A stretch of DNA of 64,000 bases from Teredinibacter turnerae T7901 (GTDB taxonomy: Bacteria > Pseudomonadota > Gammaproteobacteria > Pseudomonadales > Cellvibrionaceae). A model generated the notes under the pieces. That model was not told where the DNA came from. It was given only the letters and a program-made list of their open reading frames with translations, and did no database searches. The stretch spans positions 976,764-1,040,763 of the forward strand of contig NC_012997.1 in NCBI RefSeq assembly GCF_000023025.1. Direction: 5' to 3'. The translations under genes and the position numbers were made by a program. This document shows, one piece after another, positions 47,618 through 56,036 of the stretch. The first letter of the stretch is position 1, and every line of letters starts with the position of its first letter.

Positions 47618-48664
47618 ATGAAATATCGCAAACTCGGTAATACCGATATCGATGTAAGTGTTATCTGTCTTGGCAGCATGACATGGGGTGAGCAAAACAC
47701 GCAGGAAGAAGGTTTTGCACAACTGGACATGGCCGTCGATATGGGGGTGAATTTTATCGATGTTGCGGAAATGTACTCCGTACCACCGCGCCCGGAAACT
47801 TGCGGTAAGAGCGAAGAAATCATCGGCCATTGGCTGGCGAGCAGGGGTTGCCGAGATAAGGTCGTGCTCGCCAGTAAAGTGACTGGCCGGTCTGACCGAA
47901 ACTCGGGTGTCGGTCATATTCGCGATGGAGCGCGGCTTTCGCGCGAGCATATCTTTGCGGCAGTCGAAGGTTCGCTCAAGCGCTTGCAAACCGATTATCT
48001 GGATTTGTACCAGGTACACTGGCCCGAGCGGCAGACGAATTTTTTCGGCAAGTTGGGCTATACCCACACTGAAGAGAGTGACCTCATTCCTATTGAAGAA
48101 ACGCTGGATGCGCTGAATACGCTGGTAACTCAGGGCAAAGTTCGCCACATCGGCTTGTCTAACGAAACACCCTGGGGCATCGCCGAGTACTTGCGGTTAG
48201 CCGAAAAGCATAATCTCGCGCGCGTGGTATCTGTGCAAAATCCGTATAATCTGATTAATCGCACCTACGAGGTGGGTTGTGCCGAATTTAGTATGCGCGA
48301 GCAGGTCGGTTTGCTGGCGTATTCACCACTAGCCTTTGGTGTATTGTCCGGCAAGTATTTGAACGGCTCGCAACCGGCCGGTGCACGTTTGACCCTGTTT
48401 GATCGCTTTACCCGCTACGGTAAGGTGAATGCAGAAGACGCCGTTACAGCCTATGTGGAGCTCGCCCGAGAGCACGGGCTGGACGCTGCGCAGATGGCGC
48501 TGGCGTTCGTTAATAGCCGCGAATTCGTCACTGCGAACATTATTGGCGCGACTAATTTGGAACAACTCAAAAGCAACATCGAAAGTATCGACTTGGAATT
48601 GAGTGAGGCAGTACTGGAGGGGATAGAGACTATTCATCAGCGCTATCCCAACCCTTCACCCTAA
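47618..48664 (+). CDS. Aldo/keto reductase, Tas family
   Basis: 348 residues, matching E. coli Tas (346). NADPH-dependent reductase barrel: LGNTDIDVSVICLGSMTWGEQN, catalytic Asp/Tyr in FIDVAEMYSVPP, Lys in VVLASKVTG and His in LDLYQVHWPER. AGGAG is 8 bases before the ATG. Physiological substrate unknown. 26 bases after fabV. Confidence 0.9.
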   Translation: MKYRKLGNTDIDVSVICLGSMTWGEQNTQEEGFAQLDMAVDMGVNFIDVAEMYSVPPRPETCGKSEEIIGHWLASRGCRDKVVLASKVTGRSDRNSGVGHIRDGARLSREHIFAAVEGSLKRLQTDYLDLYQVHWPERQTNFFGKLGYTHTEESDLIPIEETLDALNTLVTQGKVRHIGLSNETPWGIAEYLRLAEKHNLARVVSVQNPYNLINRTYEVGCAEFSMREQVGLLAYSPLAFGVLSGKYLNGSQPAGARLTLFDRFTRYGKVNAEDAVTAYVELAREHGLDAAQMALAFVNSREFVTANIIGATNLEQLKSNIESIDLELSEAVLEGIETIHQRYPNPSP

Positions 48665-48764
48665 AGCGACCCCCAAGCGGCAACCAATTGATCGAAATGG
48701 TTGAGTGTATGCGAATACGCCAGTACCATTGACGCCCATTTTGATCTGATACCGGAGATGACGT

Positions 48765-49640
48765 ATGTACAGAGGCAGCATGGTCGCGTTAGTGACCCCA
48801 ATGAAAGCGGATGGCTCGCTGGATTGGGATGCCCTACACAAGCTCATCGACTGGCATCTGGAGCAGGGTACCCACGCGATAGTTGCGGTGGGCACTACGG
48901 GTGAAAGTGCTACTTTAAATATGGCTGAGCATCTGGAGGTCATCTCCAAGGTGGTTGACCAGGTGAATGGGCGCGTGCCTGTTATTGCTGGTACTGGTGC
49001 CAACTCAACCTCTGAAGCGTTGGAGCTGACTCAGGGCGCAAAACAGGCAAAAGCCGATGCCTGCCTGCTGGTCACCCCATACTATAACAAGCCTTCGCAG
49101 GAAGGCTTGTATCAACACTACTGTTATCTCGCCCGGGAAGTTGCTATTCCGCAGTTCCTTTACAATGTTCCTGGGCGCACGGCAGTGGATATGCTCCCTG
49201 AAACGGTTGCGCGTCTCGCGACTGTGGAAAACATTGTCGGCATCAAAGACGCGACTGCGAGCATGGAGCGTCTGCAGCAAATGCAGGCTCTCACCGACGA
49301 CAGTTTCATTTTTCTTTCTGGTGATGATGCGACCTCAGTGGACTTTATGGCGCTGGGTGGTCACGGCGAGATTTCTGTTACCGCCAACGTGGTGCCTGCA
49401 CAAACTGCAAAAATCTGTGAACTGGCGTTGGCTGGCAATGTCGAACAAGCTCGGGAGCTGGACAGACCTCTGGCGCCCTTGCATGAAGCGCTGTTTTTAG
49501 AAGCTAACCCGGTGCCGGTGAAATGGGCCATGGCACGAATGGGCTTTTTGGATGGCGCGTTGCGGCTCCCTTTAACGCCGCTGAATGCGGTTTATCATGC
49601 GCAACTGGAAGCGGCGATGCTGTCTGCCGGCGCGATTTAG
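48765..49640 (+). CDS. dapA: 4-hydroxy-tetrahydrodipicolinate synthase
   Basis: 291 residues, standard. Condenses pyruvate with aspartate semialdehyde in lysine/DAP synthesis. GTTGESATL pyruvate loop, YNVPGRTAVDM with the catalytic Tyr, and the Schiff-base Lys in IVGIKDATAS. Followed by bamC, the conserved dapA-bamC order. Other lysine-pathway genes (dapD, dapE) are at the far end of the window. Confidence 0.96.
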   Translation: MYRGSMVALVTPMKADGSLDWDALHKLIDWHLEQGTHAIVAVGTTGESATLNMAEHLEVISKVVDQVNGRVPVIAGTGANSTSEALELTQGAKQAKADACLLVTPYYNKPSQEGLYQHYCYLAREVAIPQFLYNVPGRTAVDMLPETVARLATVENIVGIKDATASMERLQQMQALTDDSFIFLSGDDATSVDFMALGGHGEISVTANVVPAQTAKICELALAGNVEQARELDRPLAPLHEALFLEANPVPVKWAMARMGFLDGALRLPLTPLNAVYHAQLEAAMLSAGAI

Positions 49641-49673
49641 CGTTAACCCTGTATTTATTAAAGCAATAACTGT

Positions 49674-50870
49674 ATGAATCTAAACCGCACCACTACCGCA
49701 GTTCGCCTGCTCGTTTTAGTCTCGCTCGTTAATCTCGTTGGTTGCAGTACTTTTTTTGGCAAACACGGTGTGTTTCGCGGTCGCGGTTCAGACTATCTGC
49801 AAAGCGGCTCGATCGAGCCGATAGAATTGCCTGCCGACATGGAAAGCGTGCCTCTTGAGCCGCTTTATCCTATCCCCAACGTACGCTCCACAGATGCTTT
49901 TGGCGATCCTGTGTCGCTTGATGAATACAAAGTGCCCCGTCCTTTAGCGCTAGGTGAGAAAGGCGAAGTCGGCGTTAAAATTCAGAAGCTCGAAGGTGAC
50001 CGCTGGATCTACCTCAATGCGTCGACGGCGCAGGTGTGGCCGCGTACTCAGTACTTTTTAAATAGCGGAGTGCTCGATGTCGCCCGCAGCAACCCGGCGC
50101 AGGGAATTATCGAAACGGCGTGGGTGGGCTTTAAAGATGACCAAACCACCGCTGTGCGATATCGCATCAGACTGGAAAAAGGTATTCATCCTGAAACCAC
50201 CGAAATTCACGTACTCGAGCAACAGGTTGAGCGCGCAGTTCTCGAAAGCGGCAAACAACCAGACTGGCCAGCGACGTCGGATTCCGAAGAGCGCGAGGAG
50301 TGGTTATTGCGTGAGCTCGCCAATTCGCTGGCCGAAACCGTGGATAACAATGCAGCCTCGTTACTCGGGCAAAATGTGGGTGGCGACTTAAAAGCAGGTT
50401 TCACACGTTTTAACGGTGAACCCACAATGGTGATCCATGTCCCTAAAGTTCGCGCCTGGGCAACACTCTCACACGCGGCTAATGAAGAGGGTTTTAAAGT
50501 TTGGGATGACAGCGTGGACGCGGGTGTGATCTATGCTGGATACACAACCTACGACGAGGAAGAGGCCGGATTTTTCCACCCTCTCGCGTTTTGGAGTGAC
50601 GACCAACCGCTGCCGAAAAAAGCCCCTTACACGCTCACTGAACTGCTGTCCAACCTTAATAACGGTACAGAGGTTAAAGCCAAATTTGGCGATCGTCCTG
50701 GCACAGGTTTTAGCAACACAAAGCTCAAGCATAAGGCGCAGGGCTATTTAATAGTGATGACTTATCAAGAGTCGAAAGCGTTGGTGAACATTCGTGATTA
50801 TCGCGGCAAACGTATCTCTGACGACGACGCTAAACATCTTCTGACTATTTTGCGTAAAAATCTGATTTAG
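49674..50870 (+). CDS. bamC: BamC-type outer-membrane assembly lipoprotein
   Basis: 398 residues. Lipoprotein signal with lipobox NLVGCS (Cys24). The region after the lipid anchor, FRGRGSDYLQSGSIEPIELPADM, is the BamC N-terminal segment that binds BamD. Two BamC domains follow; the C-terminal one contains KAQGYLIVMTYQESKALVNIRD. Accessory subunit of the Bam complex. Longer than E. coli BamC (344). Located right after dapA as expected. Confidence 0.9.
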   Translation: MNLNRTTTAVRLLVLVSLVNLVGCSTFFGKHGVFRGRGSDYLQSGSIEPIELPADMESVPLEPLYPIPNVRSTDAFGDPVSLDEYKVPRPLALGEKGEVGVKIQKLEGDRWIYLNASTAQVWPRTQYFLNSGVLDVARSNPAQGIIETAWVGFKDDQTTAVRYRIRLEKGIHPETTEIHVLEQQVERAVLESGKQPDWPATSDSEEREEWLLRELANSLAETVDNNAASLLGQNVGGDLKAGFTRFNGEPTMVIHVPKVRAWATLSHAANEEGFKVWDDSVDAGVIYAGYTTYDEEEAGFFHPLAFWSDDQPLPKKAPYTLTELLSNLNNGTEVKAKFGDRPGTGFSNTKLKHKAQGYLIVMTYQESKALVNIRDYRGKRISDDDAKHLLTILRKNLI

Positions 50871-50876
50871 TCTCGC

Positions 50877-51641
50877 GTGCAATACCAGTTTGCGACCTTA
50901 GGCAGCGGCAGTCGTGGAAACGCAACTGTCGTTCGCGTAGGCGATCAGTGTTTACTGGTCGATTGTGGTTTCACGCTGCGCGAACTGGAAAAGCGGTTGG
51001 CCTTATTGGAACTGAGTGCCGCCGACATTACCGCTGTACTGGTTACTCACGAGCATGCGGACCACATAAAGGGTGTTGGCCCACTTGCACGTCGGCACAC
51101 AATACCGGTCTATATGACATCCGGTAGTTTTATCAGCGGTAAATGTGGCGAGATACCGCACTTTCGAGCTGTTCTTCCTGACCAACCTTTCCAGATTCAC
51201 GACATTACTGTAACGCCCGTGGCAGTGCCGCACGATGCCCGTGAGCCTTGCCAGTTCGTGTTTAGTTATCAAGGCATGAAGCTCGGTATTCTCACCGATC
51301 TAGGCACCATAACACCGCATGTATTATCCCAGTATCAGGGCTGTCATGGTTTACTGGTGGAGGCGAATCACGACCTGACGATGCTTGCGAATGGCCCTTA
51401 CCCGCCATCGTTGCGGGCGCGAGTGGGGAGTAATTGGGGGCATTTGAATAATCAACAGACGTCAGCTTTTTTGCAGCAAATCGACCAGAGCGCGCTGCGC
51501 TGCCTGGTGGTTGGGCACATCAGTGAAAAAAATAACGCACTCGCAAAGGTGCGCGAGCTGATCGATCCACATGTAATCGCGAACGCCGAAGTTGTGTACG
51601 CCGAACAAGATTCCGCCACCGGTTGGCTTTCGTTGCTTTAG
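50877..51641 (+). CDS. MBL-fold metallohydrolase (YycJ/VicX-like)
   Basis: 254 residues from GTG 50877, 6 bases after bamC. Metallo-beta-lactamase fold: LGSGSRGNATVV start, metal motif THEHADHIKG, VPHDAREPCQFVFS, TDLGTITPHV, LVEANHD and VVGHISEKNN. Resembles single-domain VicX/YycJ proteins, probably a nuclease or phosphoesterase acting in the cytoplasm. Exact reaction unknown. Likely cotranscribed with dapA-bamC. Confidence 0.88.
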   Translation: MQYQFATLGSGSRGNATVVRVGDQCLLVDCGFTLRELEKRLALLELSAADITAVLVTHEHADHIKGVGPLARRHTIPVYMTSGSFISGKCGEIPHFRAVLPDQPFQIHDITVTPVAVPHDAREPCQFVFSYQGMKLGILTDLGTITPHVLSQYQGCHGLLVEANHDLTMLANGPYPPSLRARVGSNWGHLNNQQTSAFLQQIDQSALRCLVVGHISEKNNALAKVRELIDPHVIANAEVVYAEQDSATGWLSLL

Positions 51642-52140
51642 AATCTAAAGGGAATTAGGCGTCAATTTTTATGCCCCTGTTTGGCGCGTTTTTCCCCTAT
51701 AAAATCCCGCTGTTTCCTCTCTTCCCAGTCTCTTCACAAAGTAAGTAAACACTTCTACGTCAAGCCCCAAAATGGGGTTGACAAAAAAACTTTTCCACAC
51801 ATCGTTACTTTAAGCAACAAGGTGTCGGTAAATCATACAGATATCGTATATTTTTTCGTCTGACGATTGTAACTTGTTGATTTATAAGCTTTATTACAAA
51901 TTGACTAAAATGCCGTCAAACCGACTGCAGGCAAGCAACCATGGTACTTGGACGCGTTTGTCATGATGTTGGTCACAGAGTTATCCACAGCTTTTGTGGA
52001 TAAGGAATTTATTAACAGCGGCGCGATAATTTGCTCTTTACAGCAAAAATTCCACATTGAGCTAAGCTTGTTTTTTGAGGTGATTGATCGGGTTATAAGA
52101 CGTTTGGATCATTCAACTTTTGACGACAGAGGAAAAGTGT
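51642..52140. other. 499-base gap with AT-rich DNA and DnaA boxes
   Basis: No convincing gene. The left part is AT-rich (51770-51920). It contains TTTTCCACA at 51791 and the inverted pair TTATCCACA / TGTGGATAA at 51981-52003. Two open frames cross it (51681 and 51948, plus strand) but lack ribosome sites and recognisable products. The right end holds AGAGGA for the PilZ gene. Confidence 0.6.
51981..52003. promoter_or_regulatory. Inverted pair of consensus DnaA boxes
   Basis: TTATCCACA (51981-51989), 5 bases, TGTGGATAA (51995-52003): two perfect copies of the strong DnaA-box consensus facing each other. A third box fitting TTWTNCACA (TTTTCCACA) is at 51791-51799. They could titrate DnaA or control the PilZ gene 140 bases downstream. 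Confidence 0.55.
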
Positions 52141-52410
52141 GTGCTAGAGCGCCGTAAATACGAACGAACCCCAACGTCCATACGTGTCGAGATTACGCAT
52201 CCGGCTTTCGGCACCCTGGTTGGTTTTACCCGTGACATATCTGACGGTGGCGCTCAGGTTGGTTTGGAGAGCACGCCAGTGCCACCAGTGGGAACTGTGG
52301 TGTCGGTGAAATTTCACAAAATTGTTGGCCCAATTAACCTGGAGCCGGTTGAAATGAAGATTGTCCACTGCAATCGCAATGTCATAGGGTTAATGTTTAT
52401 GCCGCGTTAG
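52141..52410 (+). CDS. PilZ-domain protein
   Basis: 89 residues from GTG 52141, preceded by AGAGGA 7 bases upstream; an in-frame TTG at 52120 would overlap that site. A stand-alone PilZ domain with both c-di-GMP motifs: RRKYERT (RxxxR) near the start and DISDGGAQVGL ((D/N)xSxxG) near residue 35. Probably a small cytoplasmic c-di-GMP effector. Partner unknown; no diguanylate cyclase nearby. Confidence 0.85.
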   Translation: MLERRKYERTPTSIRVEITHPAFGTLVGFTRDISDGGAQVGLESTPVPPVGTVVSVKFHKIVGPINLEPVEMKIVHCNRNVIGLMFMPR

Positions 52411-52598
52411 CGGCACAGTCAAAGCAAGTCGACTCAGCGCCAGCTAATATCATCCTCATCTATGCAGGTTGACTCCCGTCTCGTAAAAAATCCGTTACTG
52501 ACAGCTGGCTCAACGGTTTTACACCCTCGCGGCTGGCGACCCGCAACGAGATTGGGGTGAATGCACCTTGTTATTGGTTCGACGAGTCCAGCGGTTTT

Positions 52599-53153
52599 TT
52601 ATTCTTGTCTGCAGTGCTTCGGAAGTAGAAGTTCGATCTGCTTGCGGGCTTGCAACTTTGCTGTAGATGCGCAGTTAAGTTCCGGATTCCCGGACAAGTC
52701 TACATACTGGAGTTGTTCCAGTTCATCGAGAATACTCGCGTCTGTAATTGCGTTGTCCGCCAAATTAATATGGCGAAGTTCGCGCAGAGCGGCCAATGAA
52801 CTAATGTTTTCGATTGTGTTCTTAGCTAGACCCAGTTGTTGAACACGGTTGAAAATTTCTATTCCTTCCAACGATAAAATCTTTCCTGGCCCACAAAGCA
52901 GTTGGCGAACCTGCCTCGCTGCGGTGATCTGTTGTTCGTTTACCACATTTTTTACGCAGTTCTCCAGGTCTTTATCCTTAAGCGACAGTTCGCGCCGGAA
53001 GGTGGTTGGATCGTAAAGAGTCTTTTCGTTCAGCGTAAATTCATACTGTGAACAGCTTAATAAGAAGGAGAGAAGGAGACCGCAGACGGGAGCTTGTAAA
53101 CTCCGTAAACTGCGCACGCTTGAGTGAGCTGCTGGCGCTGGTGTGTTTTCCAT
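52599..53153 (-). CDS. Small leucine-rich-repeat lipoprotein
   Basis: 184 residues from ATG 53153 with GGGGAT before it; a longer frame to 53186 is less likely. Lipobox FLLSC (Cys near residue 34) after a hydrophobic stretch. The C-terminal half has about four SDS22-like leucine-rich repeats (VQQLGLAKNTIENISSL, LRHINLADNAITDASIL, LQYVDLSGNPELNC). Predicted envelope-anchored protein-interaction module; partner unknown. Divergent from the OmpA-like gene with 89 bases between starts. Confidence 0.72.
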   Translation of the reverse strand: MENTPAPAAHSSVRSLRSLQAPVCGLLLSFLLSCSQYEFTLNEKTLYDPTTFRRELSLKDKDLENCVKNVVNEQQITAARQVRQLLCGPGKILSLEGIEIFNRVQQLGLAKNTIENISSLAALRELRHINLADNAITDASILDELEQLQYVDLSGNPELNCASTAKLQARKQIELLLPKHCRQE

Positions 53154-53242
53154 AAAATCCCCGATTGGTGGATGAACTCTGCTCATTAAACGGATTATTT
53201 TACGCTTATTTGGTTATTTCTCGATTCATTAATGGAGGCTTT

Positions 53243-53893
53243 ATGAAAAATCTTGTGGTTGGTCTGTTGTTGGTTTCGCTTTTTGGCTGCGCAACTTACG
53301 ACCCCTACACGGGTGAAAAACAGGCAAGCAAAGCGACCACCGGTGCTGCGGTGGGTGCGATTGCCGGTGCGGTCGTTGGGGCGGCAACGTCCAGCGATAA
53401 AGATCGCGATCGCGGTTTGATTACTGGTGCGGTTGCAGGTGCAGCGGTAGGTGGTGGCGTTGGTTACTATATGGACCGGCAGGAATCCAAACTCCGCCAA
53501 CAGCTTCAAGGTTCGGGTGTGCAGGTACAGCGTGATGGCAACACGATTAATTTGATCATGCCGGGCAACATTACTTTCGCGACTGATAGCTTCGACATTA
53601 AGCCTGAATTTCATTCTGTGCTGGACTCGGTGGCCCAGGTGCTCAAGGAGTTTAAGAAAACAGTGATCGTAGTTTCAGGCCACACCGACTCGACGGGATC
53701 TGCAACATATAATCAGCAGCTGAGTGAAAACCGTGCAAATTCAGTGCGCTCTTATTTGCTCAACCGCAGTGTCGCCTCTGGTCGGGTACAAGCTGTGGGC
53801 TACGGTCCCCGCATGCCAATTGCTTCCAACAAAACTGCGCAAGGGCGTCAGCAAAACCGCCGCGTGGAATTGAAACTGGAACCAACCGAATAA
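53243..53893 (+). CDS. OmpA-family lipoprotein (YiaD-like)
   Basis: 216 residues from ATG 53243 (GGAGG 7 bases upstream). Lipobox LFGCA (Cys15). A Gly/Ala-rich glycine-zipper segment (TTGAAVGAIAGAVVGAAT, GAVAGAAVGGGVGYYMD) about residues 35-85, then an OmpA C-domain with SGHTDSTGSATYNQQLSENRA and NRRVEL for peptidoglycan binding. Most like E. coli YiaD. Tethers or senses the cell wall in the periplasm. Confidence 0.9.
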   Translation: MKNLVVGLLLVSLFGCATYDPYTGEKQASKATTGAAVGAIAGAVVGAATSSDKDRDRGLITGAVAGAAVGGGVGYYMDRQESKLRQQLQGSGVQVQRDGNTINLIMPGNITFATDSFDIKPEFHSVLDSVAQVLKEFKKTVIVVSGHTDSTGSATYNQQLSENRANSVRSYLLNRSVASGRVQAVGYGPRMPIASNKTAQGRQQNRRVELKLEPTE

Positions 53894-53955
53894 GGCTTTC
53901 ACCCGCACAGGGAAGTGTTTAACATGCGCCGTCGGTAGATTTTCTTGAGGTTCCG

Positions 53956-54567
53956 ATGAGCGCTGAAACTATTTACATTTTCGCACTGGCGGCGGTGCTC
54001 TTAGCGTTGTCGCCAGGCCCCGATATTCTTTTTGTGTTTACTCAGTCACTGGTTAGCGGAGCACGCGTCGGTGTATGGGTGACATTCGGTCTTGGCACGG
54101 GCCTGATCTTTCACTCTGCGATGGTCGCTTTAGGCGTAGCGGCAGTGATCAAAACCTCCCCGATTTTATTTACCGCGATCACTTGGTTAGGTGCGGCCTA
54201 TTTATTGTGGCTCGCCTGGCAGTCCTGGCGCAGCCCTGTTTCCGTGGGCGGCTGCGAAAGTATTGATACAGGGTGGTGGCCGCTGTATCGCCGTGGGATC
54301 GTGATGAATATTTCGAACCCAAAGGTGGCAATTTTTTTTCTCGCGTTTTTACCCCAATTCACGCAGCCCGACGGTTGGCCGATAGCGGTTCAAGTGATGG
54401 TCTTGGGCCTGACGTTCATAATATGCGGGTTCGCGGTTTTTATTAGCGTGGCGTTCGCTGCAGGCTGGTTAAACAAGCGATTTGTCACACCCACACGGTT
54501 GCGCATTCTAAACCGCTGCGCTGCAATCGTTTTTGTGGCTATGGCGCTGCGGTTGGTGCTGGTGTAG
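53956..54567 (+). CDS. LysE/RhtB-family amino-acid exporter
   Basis: 203 residues, about six membrane helices. LysE signature near the start: LALSPGPDILFVFTQSLVSGARVG; then GAAYLLWLAWQSW and GIVMNISNPKVAIFFLAFLPQF. Exports an amino acid or derivative; substrate unknown. SD TTGAGG upstream. The stop lies within a 21-base direct repeat. Confidence 0.88.
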   Translation: MSAETIYIFALAAVLLALSPGPDILFVFTQSLVSGARVGVWVTFGLGTGLIFHSAMVALGVAAVIKTSPILFTAITWLGAAYLLWLAWQSWRSPVSVGGCESIDTGWWPLYRRGIVMNISNPKVAIFFLAFLPQFTQPDGWPIAVQVMVLGLTFIICGFAVFISVAFAAGWLNKRFVTPTRLRILNRCAAIVFVAMALRLVLV

Positions 54568-54600
54568 GTGCGGTTGGTGCTGGTGTAGGTGCGGGTGTAG
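54547..54600 (+). repeat. 21-bp direct repeat across the stop of the LysE-type gene
   Basis: TGCGGTTGGTGCTGGTGTAG occurs at 54548-54567 and again at 54569-54588, followed by a shorter GTGCGGGTGTAG. Each unit carries an in-frame TAG, so the first copy encodes the protein's last residues and stop. Confidence 0.85.
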
Positions 54601-54747
54601 CGCGCGTACAGTTACTGGCAACTAGGGATGAGTTTGGGCATGATTTCCGGGCGAGACATAGGCTACTTCCGCTGATTGCGTTACCCCTGTGTGTCGTTTT
54701 CGCCCTTTATCGACCACTGTCCCTCGCGCCCTTAGATTGGTATATCG

Positions 54748-55521
54748 GTGATCTGGCTTACCCTCGTTAAATTGACACTTGTACCCGGTTTGATACTTGT
54801 TGCCACTCGAATCGCGGGCCGTTTCGGCCCCGTTATCGGTGGATTGGTGACAGCGCTGCCTTTGGTCGCAGGCCCGATTACCTTAATTCTTGCCTGGGAG
54901 CAGGGCGAAGATTTTGCGGTTGAATCTGCAACGGGTACTTTGCGTGGCATTCCTGCGGTCGCGGTTTTTTGTCTCGTCTACAGTCGATTTGCCATGGCAG
55001 AAAAGCCCTGGTGGTTAGCTTTCTGCGCTGCGTTAACAGGTTTCAGCGCCGCTGCAGCCATTCTTCTTGCCTGGCAATCGACACCTCTGATCATTTACCT
55101 GGGTGGGGTGTTTATTGTCTGGTTGGTTTATCGCCTGCTGCCTAAGCCGAACGTCGACATCATTCTTGCGCGCGTCGACTGGCGGCAGATGTTGATCCGC
55201 ATGCAGGCGGCTGTGGTGTTGGTGTTAGCCGTCACTGCGGGAGCTTCCCGCTCTGGGCCGATGTTGAGTGGCGTTCTGGTGGTGTTTCCGGTGGCGACTA
55301 CGATTATGGCGGTGTTCACCCATCGTTCAGCGGGCGCTGCGGCGGCCGTGCTGCTATTGCGCGGCCTGGTAGCCGGATTTGTCGGCTTGCTCTTCTTCTA
55401 TTTTTCGCTCAGTTTTCTCTCGTCCTCACTTGGCTTTTACGTCGCTTTTGTGCTCGCTTTAGTGGCTGTGATTATCTATCAGTACGGCTATTCACGCGTT
55501 CTTTTGCGTAAATCGGTTTAG
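54748..55521 (+). CDS. Membrane protein with internal duplication, function unknown
   Basis: 257 residues from GTG 54748. About eight to nine hydrophobic segments. The two halves repeat a pattern: GRFGPVIGGLVTALPLV (24-40) and SRSGPMLSGVLVVFPVA (167-183), both with RxGP, a Gly, and a Pro ten residues on. This suggests an ancient duplication and an inverted or parallel repeat as in transporters. No family I can name. Preceded by 180 bases without a gene. Confidence 0.7.
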   Translation: MIWLTLVKLTLVPGLILVATRIAGRFGPVIGGLVTALPLVAGPITLILAWEQGEDFAVESATGTLRGIPAVAVFCLVYSRFAMAEKPWWLAFCAALTGFSAAAAILLAWQSTPLIIYLGGVFIVWLVYRLLPKPNVDIILARVDWRQMLIRMQAAVVLVLAVTAGASRSGPMLSGVLVVFPVATTIMAVFTHRSAGAAAAVLLLRGLVAGFVGLLFFYFSLSFLSSSLGFYVAFVLALVAVIIYQYGYSRVLLRKSV

Positions 55522-55535
55522 ATTCTTCACTCTTG

Positions 55536-55613
55536 TGCTAAAAAATTAGCATTAACGCTTGCCGATTCAGATTGGTAGTGCTAGTTTTGTAGCATGGTGC
55601 TAAAAAACTAGCA
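55536..55613. promoter_or_regulatory. Three copies of a TGCTA-N6-TAGCA operator
   Basis: Perfect inverted repeats TGCTA-N6-TAGCA at 55536-55551, 55579-55594 and 55598-55613, with spacers AAAAAT, GTTTTG and AAAAAC. The third is extended to GGTGCTA / TAGCACC. They fill the gap directly upstream of the BlaI-type repressor and overlap where its promoter must be, so they are most likely its operators. Confidence 0.8.
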
Positions 55614-55634
55614 CCGTTTATAGCCGAGGACGTC

Positions 55635-56036
55635 ATGTCACCCATTGCACACTACAAGTTGAGTCGTAGAGAGCGACAGATTATGGATATTCTCTACGAA
55701 TTAAATGAGGCCTCCGCACAGGATGTGCTGGCTCGCCTACCTGACCCTCCCAGCTATTCAGCCGTGCGAGCGCTCATCGCCAGGCTGCTGGAAAAGGGCG
55801 TGGTGGGATTTCGTACGGAGGGTGCGAAGTATATTTATTTTCCAAAACTGGAGCAGCAGCAGGCCAGCGAGTCGGCGATTCGACGAGTGATTAAAACGTT
55901 TTTTAAGGGCTCACCGGCCAAAGCAGTATCGGCGCTGCTGGACATGGAAGGCGATGCGCTGTCTGCCCGTGAGATTGAAGATCTAGAGAGGAATATCGCC
56001 CGTTTGAAGGCGCTTAAGGACAAGGAGTCCCGCTGA
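55635..56036 (+). CDS. BlaI/MecI/CopY-family transcriptional repressor
   Basis: 133 residues. N-terminal winged helix: LSRRERQIMDILYELNEASAQDVLARL, then PPSYSAVRALIARLLEKGVVGFRTEGAKYIYFP; the C-terminal ~50 residues would be the dimer and protease-cleavage region. GAGG 5 bases before the ATG. It overlaps the next gene by one base (TGATG). Probably binds the three operators just upstream and is inactivated by the adjacent M56 protein, as BlaI is by BlaR1. Confidence 0.9.
   Translation: MSPIAHYKLSRRERQIMDILYELNEASAQDVLARLPDPPSYSAVRALIARLLEKGVVGFRTEGAKYIYFPKLEQQQASESAIRRVIKTFFKGSPAKAVSALLDMEGDALSAREIEDLERNIARLKALKDKESR

Noticed and set aside
51642-52140. Chromosomal replication origin
   Set aside because: Only three DnaA boxes and no dnaA, dnaN, rpmH, gidA or parAB neighbours; kept only as a DnaA-box finding.
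51948-52157. 69-codon plus-strand frame across the DnaA-box region
   Set aside because: TTG start without ribosome site; it runs through the DnaA palindrome and overlaps the PilZ gene in another frame.
52561-52842. 93-codon plus-strand frame opposite the LRR lipoprotein
   Set aside because: The minus-strand frame has a signal peptide, lipobox and repeats; this one has nothing recognisable.
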